Both the position numbers and the translations under genes were made by a program. The notes below the pieces were generated by a model that ran no database searches, had not been told where the DNA came from, and saw only the letters and a program-made list of their open reading frames with translations. From Ascaphus truei (taxonomy: Eukaryota > Chordata > Amphibia > Anura > Ascaphidae): a stretch of DNA of 64,000 bases. Shown here piece by piece: positions 53,854 through 64,000 of this stretch. Each line of letters opens with the position of its first letter. Position 1 is the first letter of the stretch. Location: contig CM071570.1 of NCBI GenBank assembly GCA_036426205.1, positions 74,369,763-74,433,762 on the forward strand. The letters run 5' to 3'.

Positions 53854-54720
53854 CATAGAGCCTGATTCAAGAGGCATCGGGAACGTGCTGGTGGTGACCG
53901 ACCACTATACGCAGTATGTCAAAGCGTTCCCTACCAAGGATCAGAAGGCAATAACGGTGGCTTAAGTGCTGTGGGAGAAATACTTCATCCATTATGGCTT
54001 ACCAAGTCGGATGCCCTCCAACCAAGGGAGAGACTTTGAGAGCAAGTTGATCAAAGAGCTTCTTAACTTGCACAACATCAAGAAGTCTAAGACCACCCTA
54101 TATCATCCAGAGGGAGATGCTCTGCTGTAGAGGTTCAACTTAACCCTACTCGACATGCTCAGCACCCTGAAGGGCTCCCAGAAGGCCAAGTGGAGCAGAC
54201 ATGTGGAGACGCTAGTGCACACATACAACTGCACCAGACATAAATCCATGGGATTCACGCCGTATTTCATGATGTTTGTGTGAGAGGCATGACTGTCTGT
54301 GGACATCCATATGAGGGTATCTACCAATGGGGATGCCAATATGACGCATCATAAACATGTGAAACGGTTCCAAGACAGTCTGCACCATGCATATCAGTTG
54401 GCGGAAAAAGCCTTAGCCCAGCTGAACGCGTGCAACAACCGAAGGTATGACCACAAGGTCCGCTATCGGGGACTTCGGCCCGGAGACGCTGTTCTCCTAC
54501 GCAACCTAGGGATCCCCGGCAAACACACAATCTGGCCGAACCCTGGCGCAACAGTCCCTTCGAATTAAAATCCCAGATGCCAGGCCTCCCGGTGTACCGC
54601 ATACGAGATGCGGAAGGCAGGGTAGAGGTCGGGCACAGAGATCACTTGCTGCCCATCCCACAAGTGGGAGAACGTGACCCCGAACCAGAGACAATAGTAA
54701 TGGCCAGTGAGGTCAGAAGA
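53854..54720 (+). pseudogene. Gypsy integrase core and C-terminus, inactivated
   Basis: Reads LVVTDHYTRYVKAFPTKDQK (first Asp), FIHYGLPSRMPSNQGRDFES, where the usual second Asp is Asn, and TTLYHPEGDALL-stop-RFNLTLLDML, where the catalytic Glu is a TAG stop. So two of the three D,D,E residues are lost. The C-terminal module NRRYDHKVRYRGLRPGDAVL, LRNLGIPGKHTIWPN and DAEGRVEVGHRDHLLPIP follows in a shifted frame to about 54720. Confidence 0.8.
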
Positions 54721-55229
54721 GAACTTTGAGCCAGTACTCGAATCAAATCAGGATCCAATGGAGGGAACCTCCACTAGTTCAAATGGAGACTGGTGGGCAC
54801 CTCCCGAAGGAGCACTGGGTAATGGGCCTGTGCCTCATGTACCCTAATAAGTGGCTTCAACAAGCCATCCACTTGATCACCCGAAGCCCGAGCTTCGTTC
54901 CTATAAGAGATATTTCAGAGACTGGTTCACCCTTATGAGAGTGTCTGGGCCTCAACCTCACGATAGCCTCTCCCATGAGGAAGAAAATGAGGAAGGGACT
55001 CACAGGAGTCATCGACTGAGGTGCCCTCCCGCTAGAGTGGCATACGATTCGTTAGGAGCACCCCACTATGAGTCTCAGCAGCTGGCTCGGAGCAAGCTAG
55101 CTTTAATAATAGCATTGTTCACTGAGTTGTGCAACCTGGTGTAAAGTTTGTATCAGTTAAGTTGTATATATAATCTGCATTTGTATTATATAAACTTTTG
55201 TTGTCTTTATATGTTGTTCCCAAGCAGAG
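54721..55229 (+). other. Gypsy 3' region before LTR
   Basis: Short frames (54726-54938, 54851-55144) without recognised domain. Probably the end of pol plus 3' non-coding sequence. A polypurine tract before the LTR is not obvious. Confidence 0.35.
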
Positions 55230-55350
55230 ATGTTGGAGTCCCCACCAGGTCCCCCTTTCCCTCCTTTACCTCCGATGCGGGTGCGGAGAAGAGGGAGACT
55301 ATGGCTGCTCTGCTGAGGCGTGTGGGTACCGCCAGAGTGCGAGCGGACCT
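55230..55350 (+). repeat. Truncated 3' LTR of Gypsy
   Basis: TGTTGGAGTCCCCACCAGGT onward matches 40556-40685 (CTTACCTCCAATGCAGGTGC against CTTTACCTCCGATGCGGGTG; GGCTGCTCTGC). Only the first ~120 bases are present; the rest is replaced by sequence of another element (from about 55355). Confidence 0.55.
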
Positions 55351-55354
55351 ACCA

Positions 55355-55398
55355 GGAAGTACCGGTGTAGCCAGAAAAGGGTGTACAGAGATATTTGT
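55355..55398 (+). repeat. Inverted fragment of the 56.5-kb unknown element
   Basis: AGTACCGGTGTAGCCAGAAA, AGGGTGTACAGAGATATTT is the reverse complement of sequence at 56508-56548 (ATATCTCTGTACATCCTTTT ...). A fragment of the unrecognised element therefore sits in plus orientation right beside its minus-strand copy. Confidence 0.5.
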
Positions 55399-57109
55399 TA
55401 TCACATAACAACATCTCGTTAATATCAGTAATAGACAGTTGATCCATATACCTTAGACAGCGATGAACTATAACAGATTACTCCGAACATGGAGAATCCT
55501 TTACCCCATCAGTAATAGTGTTTAGGGTCAGGCTTTTTAACAATCCTGCCGTCATAATTGGGAACCCGAACTGAGTACACCCGTACTGGACCATTTTCAG
55601 GGCGATACTCAACCCTATCCATAAATATACCCCGTCCTACACTCTGCACCTTCATAAGGTAACATTCCCTCTCCTCGGTGTAGTGTACGGAGCAACTGCA
55701 CTTAGATTTTAAGTACTCCAGAACCGCTTGTCGCAACCACGCCTACCTATTGGCTTCTATCTCCAGCATGATAGGCTCAGGGACATAAGGATACTCATAG
55801 CCATGAGACTGCAGGTAACTGAGAACTATAGCTCGGTCAGCTCTGCTAAGCTTAGTCAGCTTGTGGTTATTGCCTGGCCTGGTAAGACCCAGAACACCGG
55901 TTCATGTGTGGGGGTCTCGTGGTAGAGAATGTTTATACCTGTGGGTTTTACTATGCCCAACCTAATCTCCCCTACTCTTTTCCTGAGTCCTGCGGCGGTC
56001 TCTTCTGGAGAGAACTCACTTTCCTCCCACCAGTTGTCTATAGTGTCCCCGTCAATTAAGAGGAACCGGATCCTATTCATAGCTGGAGCATATCCTTGGA
56101 ACATAGGGTCCCACCACGGCAGTACCTTACCTACAGGTGAGGCACCTCATGACATGTCAGACCAAGAGTCAATCTTTGAGGATACCCCAGGTCTCAGATC
56201 TGAAAGAGGCTGTAGATTTCCCTCCAAATGATATCACACTAGCAGCTGATATCTCCCCATTAGAGCAGTCATCAAATTCTACCCATCTCTCCAGTCCTGA
56301 GATGGTTTAGGAATTCCTTTGCTCTTCTGGGCCCGGGTAACAGTCTTAGGCCCAAAAACGGATTGGGTAAGGTCAAGGGTAGCAGGGAGTAAGGCTTAAG
56401 GCTTTTCAATGTCTTGGGTCAAGTACATTTGTTTGGGTCTACCTCGACCTGCTACAGGCCGTACCATAGAAATGTCTGGGTCTGCAGGGACCCTGCAACC
56501 CGGCTCCTTACTTGGCCAAAATATCTCTGTACATCCTTTTCTGGCAATACGGTACTCACCGGAGCGGGTATGGGCAGTTCCTCGTCCGCCCCGTCGGTCG
56601 CCTCCAGGATGACGTTATCAGTTACCGCCACTCTCGCAGGATCCATGTACAGGTCCGGTTTCTGCACCGGAAGTGCGTCAACATACGGTCGCACCGGAAT
56701 GGTATTGTGGCCCTCCACGTTGGAGAAGGTACAGCCGGTACCTCCTCGCCGGAAACCTCCGATGTAGTCTGGAGAAAGTAAGGGGGAAGATCCTCACCAC
56801 TCAGCTGGCTCACGTTGTCCTTCTGGTTCTGATGCCGGCACGCTGCAGTCATCTCGCTGGGAGCCGCCACGGGCGTGACGCTCCTCTGCTGCTTGGTCCG
56901 CAATGCTTGCCGGGACGTCGCCTGGGCGGGACTCCGCTGCCGCTCAGCTTCGAAGATGGGTGGTTCCTCCATCGCTTTGGTGGGGTGATGCGCCGGCCTG
57001 CGCAACACCACGAGTCGCCGTCCGCTGCTGTCATCGTCAGATGATGGCAGGGACACCTCTGCAGGGGAAAGACACCGGAGTATCTCGCAGACACTGGCAG
57101 CTATTAATT
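55399..57109 (-). pseudogene. Unrecognised reverse-strand protein frame(s)
   Basis: Read from 57056 to 55509 on the minus strand, with several frameshifts and stops. Pieces: MSLPSSDDDSSGRRLVVLRR, SEMTAACRHQNQKDNVSQLS, EEVPAVPSPT; then (shift near 56718) MEGHNTIPVRPYVDALPVQK, VAVTDNVILEATDGADEELP; then (from 56104) MFQGYAPAMNRIRFLLIDGD, TIDNWWEESEFSPEETAAGL, INILYHETPTHEPVFWVLPG; and the last part (from 55736) MRQAVLEYLKSKCSCSVHYT ... VPNYDGRIVKKPDPKHYY-stop at 55509. The continuity and charged composition suggest a real, decayed coding region of about 450-500 residues. I do not recognise a family; a gag-like or structural protein of another retroelement is one guess. Confidence 0.4.
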
Positions 57110-57833
57110 GTTTAAAACCAGAGACAGAACATGAAACACAGACATAGCTCAGTGCACATCCAGCGAAACTTATACACGCTACAGTGCCTAAATATATATG
57201 TATAGATATCTATTAAATAAAATGGTCTTTTAGTTTAACATTTTGGCCAAATTGTTGTAAGCCACTACATGGCAGACCACATCTCAAGGGTCCCTAACAC
57301 TAAAATAAATTCTTAATAACCTGTGCATTACCAGGAAGAATGATTTATAATAGATCTGTCAAAATGAGTTGCATAGTTCTAAGTCTAGTTGAAGCTTTTA
57401 TTAAACATACAGAACACCTACAGTACAAGCTCATATTAAACCCCCAAAATACCCACAACATATATATAAGCATATAAGTTTCACAGAGGAGTGTTACTGA
57501 GCATGGCAATATATATATTTAAAGCCAGAGACATAACATAAAACACAGACAAAGCTCAGTGCACATCCAGAAAAACTTATATACGGTACAGTGCCTAAAT
57601 ATACATGTATAAATATCTAATAAATAAAATGGTCTTTTAGTTTAACATTTTGGCAAAATTGTTGTAAGCCCTTGAGCCAACTGCACGGCAGACCACGTTT
57701 CAAGGGTCCCTACACTAATATAGATTCTTAATAACCTGTGCATTGCCAGGAAGAATGATTTATAATAAATCTGTCAATATCAGTTGCAAAAGTTCTAAGT
57801 CTGATTGAAGCTTTTATTAACCTGTACATTATG
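57110..57833. repeat. Tandem repeat, ~408-bp period, units 1 and 2
   Basis: Unit 1 from 57110 and unit 2 from 57518 share AGCTCAGTGCACATCCAG, TAAAATGGTCTTTTAGTTTA, GCATT(A/G)CCAGGAAGAATGA and TTGAAGCTTTTATTAA. The unit also contains CATACAGAACACCTACAG and AGTTTCACAGAGGAGTG. Units differ by a few percent. Continues after an insertion at 59083. Confidence 0.75.
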
Positions 57834-59082
57834 TAGCCCTTTTTGTGAATCCCTGCTTTAAAGGAACTACTGGTGTTGTATATACCTGTGGCTTCAGGAG
57901 CTCTGAGCCTCCGCTGTCAGGGAGCCTGGGGTCATACCCTTACTTATCATGGTGCAGCGCCTCCACTTACCCAGGATCCCCATATTAGAGAATCTACCCT
58001 GAGCAAGAAACATAACAACGGTATTGTGCAACAGGCAACCTTTTACTATTGAGATTAACTAACGGAATCGTGCAGAGTATACATGACATGTATAAGACCC
58101 TTATACTCTACAAAACATAACGTAACACACACACAGTGGCTCAGCCACACCTTGCTAGGAATAATGTTCTGTACACAGGTGGCTCTGCCACTCTCCCAAG
58201 GAGTATGTCCTGTAACTAGTATATGTATGGAATAGTGTGATGGCACACTGGTGCCCCCAATTAGTTAGTGGGAGGCGGGATCAGCGCCTGGTGACCGGTG
58301 TAGGTGCACTTGTTGACTAACGATACCTTCCGGTCACTACGGTGACCACTCCACTTCACACAGGGTCCCTAGTGTTGCTCCAGCCTTGCGCCGACACTCC
58401 GCTATGCTGTGCGGTCTGTTCTCCAGCCCAAGATGGCGTCCGCAACTCCGCAGCTGAACCCGCACTAATGGGATACGTCCCTAACTGCTACGGCCGTCCC
58501 TACAAAAACGGCACCCTACGATGACAGGGGTAATGCTCCTCGGGGCAGGGGAATGTCTCTCACCTAAGTGGAAGGGTCACTGACCCTCCGCTCACGCACA
58601 CGAGGTTCCGCCACCTTCCTCCTTCACCTCTCACTCGTGTCTCCCACCGCCCACACGCATCCTGTCTCTCTATCCAGAGTCTCGCACCCTATTGGTCCTC
58701 AGCCTCAGCTGACTCTCCCACAGTTCAGAGTTCAGAGTGCAACCCCCAAAGTCCCTCCAGATTGGTTGCCTTTCGCGCGCTTCCCTCGCGCATGCGCAGC
58801 CTGACTATTCACACAGTGACCTTACTGGCAAAAGAACAGTATGGCGCTTCCTTTATTAGTGACAGCGCGGAACCCTCATATATATGTATACACATCCTTA
58901 AAATTACCAGGAAAAGTACTCTGTAATAGATTTGTCACAATCACACTGTAAGCAGGCAAGTTCCCCTGAGAGTGGGAGATGCCATGGAGTGAGCTTTTAA
59001 CCATTTAAATGTGGGAGGGAGGGAGCTTGAATTAGGTAGGAGGTTGCCACCCTCCAATCAGCTAAGACTAGCTGAACAAGAA
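57834..59082. other. Insertion in tandem array, mostly GC-rich
   Basis: TGTAGCCCTTTTTGTGAATC (57833) starts sequence unlike the array. The part 58230-58810 is CpG-rich with Sp1-like and CCAAT-type (GATTGG) words; the part 58890-58940 again resembles array words (ATTACCAGGAAAAG). It may be an LTR-type element; no frame recognised (58568-58804 and 58342-58524 lack known motifs). Confidence 0.35.
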
Positions 59083-59337
59083 TTATAAAACATACAGAAC
59101 ACCTACTGTACAAGCTCATATTAAACCCCCAAAATACCTACAACATATATATAAGCATATAAGTTTCACAGAGGAGTGCTACTGAGCATGTCAATATATA
59201 TATTTAAAACCAGAGACATAACATAAAACACACACAAAGCTCAGTGCACATCCAGAAAAACTTATACACGGTACAGTGCCTAAATATACATGTATAAATA
59301 ACTAATAAATAAAATGGTCTTTTAGTTTAACATTAAA
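59083..59337. repeat. Tandem repeat, unit 3 (partial)
   Basis: Continues the array after the insertion: AAACATACAGAACACCTACTG, AGTTTCACAGAGGAGTGCTA, CTCAGTGCACATCCAGAAA and ATGGTCTTTTAGTTTAACATT, then ends at 59337. Confidence 0.7.
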
Positions 59338-59948
59338 CTGCAGGCTCCCGGGATGTGGAGACAATCCCTGCTGGAGAACTCACAATACTCCCCCGGATAG
59401 ATTGCAGGCAGGAGTATATTTTATAAACAGCAGCTCCTTTATTGCAACAGCAACAGTCGGGATACACAGCATACAGTATAACAGCATTCACTGGAACACT
59501 ACAAACAGCTTACTCTAGGCCTTCAGCCTCCAGAAGGTCCCTGGACTCCCACCCTTGGCCATGGGCACCAAGGGCGGTCCTTGTTCTTCACTGACTCCCT
59601 ATTAGAGTCAGAGGTATGGTATTCACCCCTCACTCCCCGCGAGGAGGGGATAGTAGGTGCCAGAGCCCTGTACACCTCTGTTGGATACCAGTCTCAAGAG
59701 GGAAAGACAACTGTCTAAATTTGGTAGTGCCACCCCTTAAGTACTGAGGGGGAAGGGCCAAGGTCTGAGCCCCTTGTTGGGCAGAACACAGGCCTTAGCC
59801 CACCTCCTCCCCTGTCACTCAAGGAAGCTGCTTACAGTGGGGAAAACCCTGGATTGGTCCTTTCACTGCCTGCACTGTTACCAGGGCTTGCTTGTCAGTG
59901 AAGCCAGATTTGTAGCCAAAACAGGCATGGCTACATATAGTTAAGTAC
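59335..59948 (-). repeat. LTR-like sequence, related to 18905-23475
   Basis: On the minus strand: TGTAGCCATGCC start (about 59940), GTGCAGGCAGTGAAAGG, GTGACAGGGGAGGAGG, GTGGGCTAAGGCCTG, GCAATAAAGGAGC (polyadenylation signal, 59440-59446), ATATACTCCTGCCTGC and CTCCAGCAGGGATTGTCTCC. The shared block order with the LTR-like sequence at 18.9 and 23.2 kb suggests one family. Solo, no internal part seen. Confidence 0.45.
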
Positions 59949-61170
59949 TTATCTGTATCTCTTCTCATACTATAAGTGAGGGTCAACGTTCAATTCTGAC
60001 ATACATACACATACATATACATATATATATAAATACATATATATATATGGGGTTTGGGTTTTGATCTTACAGGGGTGTTGTAGATTTTAGCCATTAGCTA
60101 CCTTTGGCTAGTAGGGCTAACAGCCAGTACTGCAGAGGGGGTTATGTTTGTGTTGGGGGGGGGGGGGGGAGGAGTTGGGGGTTATTGTAGAGCATTTAGC
60201 AAATTAGTATATTAAGAGAAATTGCAATTCACATTGACAGTGCTTGGCAAATCACCTACGAACTCTGAGAAAGTTGCAAAAAAAAAGTCAAATGTTGCCT
60301 GGTTTGCAACATTGTGCTTAACATTGTGCTCACCATGAGCAAACAAGATGCATAAATCATTGAAATAGAATGATTTTTAAACATGACAAGAAATTTTTAA
60401 GAAATGACATTTTAATGAAGGTCAAGTTACTTTGCACCAACTTTTGATAAGTCAACAACGTGACTCAACATAACTCATGTGAAGTTAGTCTACTGTCTAC
60501 ACAGGCCCTCATAGCAAACAGTACTCACGTGAGGCTAATGGGACAATCACAATCAGCTCATAAACAAAAGCATTTTGCATGTAATTTAACATAATTGATT
60601 GGTATCTGTTGACAGCCTCTGCCTGATAGATATCAAAAGCACTAACACACGGAACAGGAACTATTATTGTGGGCCATTTATAAGGACCTACCTCCTACTC
60701 TGATGACTGTAGACCTCACAGTTTTCTTCATGGCCGGTGGCGCATTTCCCATTAGGCCCGATAGGCTAGGGCCTAAGGCAGCAAAATTTGGGCCTGGCAG
60801 AATTTGGGGGAGGCATGCGCAATTGACGCTTGCAGGCCCGCGCATGAGCGATCGCTGCTTGCCAGGTAAGTGCCTAAGGGCTTCAATTTATTTTAAATCT
60901 GCCACTGTTCATGGCACCATGATAGATTACAAACTTGGACAATTATAGATATATTTGTACTTTATTTTAATTCATTCAATATTTAAATATGGATATGCCC
61001 CCATATACTGCTAAATATATATATATGCCCTACATACTTTACCTGCCACTACATGTACTGTATGCCGCACCACCCCCACATGGGATTGAATTGGCAACTG
61101 TCACAGGAGATCACAACTTTTAACACCGAAACAAGTGGGATCACTATAACTACCCAGGAAACACAAGTTG
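59949..61170. other. Low-complexity and unclassified DNA
   Basis: A (TACATA/TATATA) run at 60000-60050, a G run at 60157-60170, and a GC-rich repeat-like piece at 60728-60880 (GGCGCATTTCCCATTAGGCC, CTAGGGCCTAAGGCAGC). No gene recognised; the 60667-60948 frame crosses that repeat and has no known motif. Confidence 0.5.
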
Positions 61171-61364
61171 AATAATAATAATTGTTTGTTCTTGTATAGC
61201 GCTGCGTAACACAGTCCCTGCCCTGTAGAGCTCACAATCTATGTTGTTGGTGCCTGAGGCACAGGGAGATAAAGTGACTTGCCCAAAGTCACAAGTAGAC
61301 AACACCAGGAATTCCCCTGCTTCAAACTCGGTGCCCGTCAGTGTCTTTACTCACTGAGCTGCTC
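61171..61364 (-). mobile_element. tRNA-headed SINE, minus strand
   Basis: Tail AATAATAATAATT at 61171, then GTATAGCGCTGCGTAACAC, GCCCTGTAGAGCTCACAATC, GGTGCCTGAGGCACAGGGAG, AGTGACTTGCCCAAAGTCAC, and the head (GTGTCTTTACTCACTGAGC) at about 61343-61362. Same family as 38780-39018, moderately diverged. Confidence 0.75.
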
Positions 61365-61554
61365 CTTCTCAAACAAAAGTTTATTTTGGCAAGCCAGCAA
61401 ACATACAAAATACACAATCACAATGAAACACTCATCAACTGGGGGCCTGTGGGGCAAAAACCTAGCCTCAACTAGGTGCAAGGGCCTGCTAGCATTGTCA
61501 AAAAAAAAAACAGCCATGTCTCTGATTGATTCTAAACTTCATCTGGTTGTCTGA

Positions 61555-61870
61555 TCGCGCTCCTGAAATAGCCCTCGGTCTGCTATACTTTTCAAGGAGC
61601 AGAGGCCAACAAATCAGAGCCCGGATAGTGACGGTGCAGCCAATAGGAGGACGAGGGATTGCCCGGGCGCAAAGGGGGCCGGCTTAACAACACTAGACCG
61701 CTCCTCGGGGAGGGAGCAGCTAGCGAGTGGGAAATTCGAACTGGCCAATGAGAATAGTGCCTACGGAGACCCAGCAACAGTTGCCCTAGCCAGCCCGAAA
61801 CCCCTTCAGCATCTACGGAGAACAAAGGCTCTGCACTGCTGGGAACCAGTTCCCCAGACCTGAATCACTG
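61555..61870. promoter_or_regulatory. CpG-rich stretch with CCAAT boxes
   Basis: Contains CAGCCAATAGGA (61635), GGCCAATGAG (61743) and several GC-rich words (GCCCGGGCGC, GGGGGCCGGC) within 300 bases of otherwise AT-rich DNA. It could be a promoter or CpG island of a nearby gene, or an LTR/retroelement 5' end. No downstream exon is visible. Confidence 0.25.
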
Positions 61871-62887
61871 CCCTTCCCCACTCACCATTTGTCCAGGTAC
61901 TCAAGCCACCCCAGGCTCTGTCACCAACCGGCATTTCTCTGTAAGCAGCCCAGCCCAGCTAAGTGAATTATTGGGTCTGCATGCAGAGAAATGCTGGCAA
62001 CACAAAAGACAATGCTGGCTGCCTACTAACTGTATGGGGAACATACTGACACAGGGAATAAAATTGCTTTTTACATATACAATCCCCGTTCCCCAATAAA
62101 CACAGTTTCCCGTTCCAGGTATCACACAGTGATATACTGTAGCTCTCATCTGGAAGAGGTTACACCAAACATATAACATTCAGGCCAAAATGAGCCTCTC
62201 AGAGGCGGCCATTACACATAGTTTTGGGACAGTCATCCGGGCTTCACCTTTATTATGTGAGGCTGGCTACCCCTACTGGGACAGACACTATTCTTTATGC
62301 ATTGTTTTTATTGTTATTTTCGTGTAGTATGGCTACCTGTGTTGCCTAACAACAGCGCCCTAATTTGTTTGAGGGAATATATATACAACTGGAGACATTA
62401 CTATAATGGAAGTAATCCTGTTCCTCTGAAAATATATGTATGTACGTGCATACACACAAATAAATACATCATATTAAGTATGATCAGTGTGCTCATTTGC
62501 TTGTTTAAGTATGTGCTACTGTACCTTATTGGCACTGAAATCCAAGATTTTTAAATTGAAATGTTCCACTTGTAAAACTGGCATTTAAATATATGAAGCT
62601 ACCTCTTCTGTTCTAGGAAAGCAGTGGGGGAGGGGAAGGGGGTGAGGGAGGGGTGAGTAGACTGATGATATTGCAAGCAGCAGGTGAGCGTGTCTGAAAA
62701 TGGCTCATGCTGAGATGCTCACATTACTGAAAACAAATTAAAATCAATGTTCATAAATTAAATGTATATATACAGGAGCAAGCAAAGTGAATAACCATTT
62801 TTTGACTAAGGAAAAATGTATTGTATCAGGAAACAATAAGTAGCAAAGCTGCAGACCAATAGCATATAACAAAAGATACTTGCAATG
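61871..62887. other. No recognisable feature
   Basis: Non-coding DNA; a G/A-rich bit (GGGGAGGGGAAGGGGGTGAG) lies near 62628. No shared repeat or gene. Confidence 0.5.
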
Positions 62888-63115
62888 ACCGGTGCTCCTA
62901 GTTTAGGGAAATCTGCCTGAGAATCCTATGTTACAGGTAATAAGTGATGATCCAGGGCACAAACGGATTTCCAAAAATGTAATATATCATAACAGCACAA
63001 AAGTACGGCGTTTCGTCCTTCTAAGATGACTTTCTTTGCCAGTCACTTAAAAAAGTCCTCTTAGAAGGACGAAACGTCGTACTTTTGTGCTGTTATGATA
63101 TATTACATTTTTGGG
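62888..63115. repeat. PLE-type hairpin with GGACGAAACGTCG ends
   Basis: Arms 62973-63026 and 63057-63115 pair (TTCCAAAAATGTAATATATC ... with GATATATTACATTTTTGG). Each arm carries GGACGAAACG(T/C)CGTAC, the PLE hammerhead-like GAAACG box, here after a GTCC ... GGAC stem. It is preceded by ACCGGTGCTCC (62888), also seen at 24418, so the two hairpins belong to one family. Confidence 0.6.
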
Positions 63116-63140
63116 AGAGGGAGAGGGAGAGGGACAGGGA
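63116..63140. repeat. (GGGAGA)n microsatellite
   Basis: About four GAGAGG-type units between the hairpin and the SINE. Confidence 0.7.
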
Positions 63141-63376
63141 GAGGCTCAGTGAGTAAAGACACTGACTGGCACTGAGTTGAAAGCAGGGGAGCCTGGTTCA
63201 ATTCCCAGTGTTGGCTCCTTGTGACCTTGGGCAAGTCACCTTATCTCCCTGTGCCTCAGGCACCAAAAACATAGATTGTAAGCTCCACGGGGCAGGGACT
63301 GTGTCTGCAAAATGTCTCTGTAATGCCCTACGTAAAACTAGCAGCACTATACAAGAACATGTTATTATTATTATTT
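63141..63376 (+). mobile_element. tRNA-headed SINE, best B box
   Basis: Head GGCTCAGTGAGTAAAGAC; B-box-like GGTTCAATTCC at 63195-63205; body GGGCAAGTCACCTTATCTCC, GATTGTAAGCTCCACGGGGC and GTAAAACTAGCAGC; tail TTATTATTATTATT. Nearly identical to 38780-39018, so the family was active fairly recently. Confidence 0.8.
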
Positions 63377-64000
63377 TTACTTGTATCAGAAAACAGCATT
63401 ACAAATTGTTTGAGAAAACAGAAGGTGATTGATTATTAAATGCTGAGATAGTTCAGGTTTCGATGATCAACTTTTATAAAAATATTATGATTGAAATAAT
63501 TTTCTTTTTTCTTTTCAGTTATGTGGTCCAAAAACAGCAAGAACAAAGGTCAACAATTTCAACATTTACTGATCTCAGAAAACATCCAGTACTAATACGT
63601 AAATATATATGAATATAGAAAGTATAGGTGCGCAATAAATCAAAATATGTCATTAAATAAAGGTTCCTAAATGCAGCCTCAAAATTCCTAACCTGACACT
63701 AAGCTTAATACATATATAAGCAGACAAAATTGAATAAAGGGCGCAAATCTGCAGACCACTAAATAATAAATAGCATAAACAGTGTAACAGAAGGTGTCCA
63801 ATATGGTAACAAAGTCCCAACTCCTTGTAATCCTAAAGACAATGAAGAAAATGCCACAATAGTGAAGTACTAAAAGGCAATTTTATACACAGGTAGAAAA
63901 TTGGCTACTTACAATGTAGCAGATAAAATCAGGCAGCGTGGATGCATGTCACCGCACAAACAATCAGAAGGTAAATCAACGTCTCCCTCTCGGCTTGGAA
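63377..64000. other. No recognisable feature
   Basis: AT-rich DNA to the window end. I see no shared repeat or frame. Confidence 0.5.

Larger units (their letters stand above)
40556..55350 (+). mobile_element. Ty3/Gypsy retrotransposon, decayed and interrupted
   Basis: Order on the plus strand: LTR, gag (41808-43260), protease (43345-43550), RT (44160-44860), RNase H (45085-45680), integrase (50100-50383 and 53854-54720), partial LTR (55230-55350). The pol gene order is that of Ty3/Gypsy. Integrase is split by a PLE (50384-53853), and an LTR element (45952-50095) lies between RNase H and integrase. Many stops and shifts are present; not active. Confidence 0.85.

Overview
This window reads as a gene-free, transposon-dominated piece of a vertebrate nuclear genome, most likely an anuran amphibian. 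I found no exon series of a host gene, no rRNA, no stand-alone tRNA and no CRISPR. The amphibian call is an inference from the mix: abundant Penelope-like elements (PLEs) with terminal inverted repeats and hammerhead-like ends, L1- and Rex1-type LINEs, Ty3/Gypsy elements, a tRNA-headed SINE and many foldback/MITE elements. No search was run.

Layout. 1-420: palindromic and TTATCG-rich repeats. 770-1013: SINE copy. 1121-12410: an L1-type LINE on the minus strand. Its ORF2 RT is at 4349-1580, its endonuclease at 9118-8420 and its ORF1 at 12263-11263. A palindromic PLE remnant with a 13-bp target duplication splits ORF2, and the endonuclease segment is repeated with indel-rich copies that look like unpolished long-read assembly. 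13558-18052: interspersed repeat, an ATACATAT minisatellite, a GC-rich foldback, a palindrome and a TTA-flanked MITE. 18905-23475: an LTR-like sequence split by a 3.8-kb inverted PLE with an 18-bp target duplication.

24113-24765: nested palindromes. 24879-32048: a palindromic PLE derivative with a 15-bp target duplication. Its left arm was invaded by a TA-flanked MITE, by the GC-rich foldback and by a near-intact PLE (RT plus GIY-YIG), which in turn carries a solo LTR (5-bp target duplication). 34599-37290: a Rex1-like LINE interrupted by a MITE. 38780-39018: SINE.

40556-55350: a decayed Ty3/Gypsy retrotransposon with a PNMA-like gag, protease, RT, RNase H and integrase. Two elements interrupt it. 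One is a 4.1-kb LTR element (45952-50095) whose interior encodes a long coiled-coil protein instead of gag-pol. The other is a PLE (50384-53853). 55509-57056: an unrecognised reverse-strand reading frame. 57110-59337: ~408-bp tandem repeats split by an insertion. 59335-59948: an LTR-like sequence related to the one at 18.9 kb. The rest holds SINEs, a PLE-type hairpin and low-complexity DNA.

The genes here do not form a host pathway. They are retroelement enzymes, nearly all disabled. The best candidate for something under-described is the LTR element carrying the coiled-coil frame, with the hammerhead-like PLE termini and the multi-level palindromic nest as the other structural highlights.
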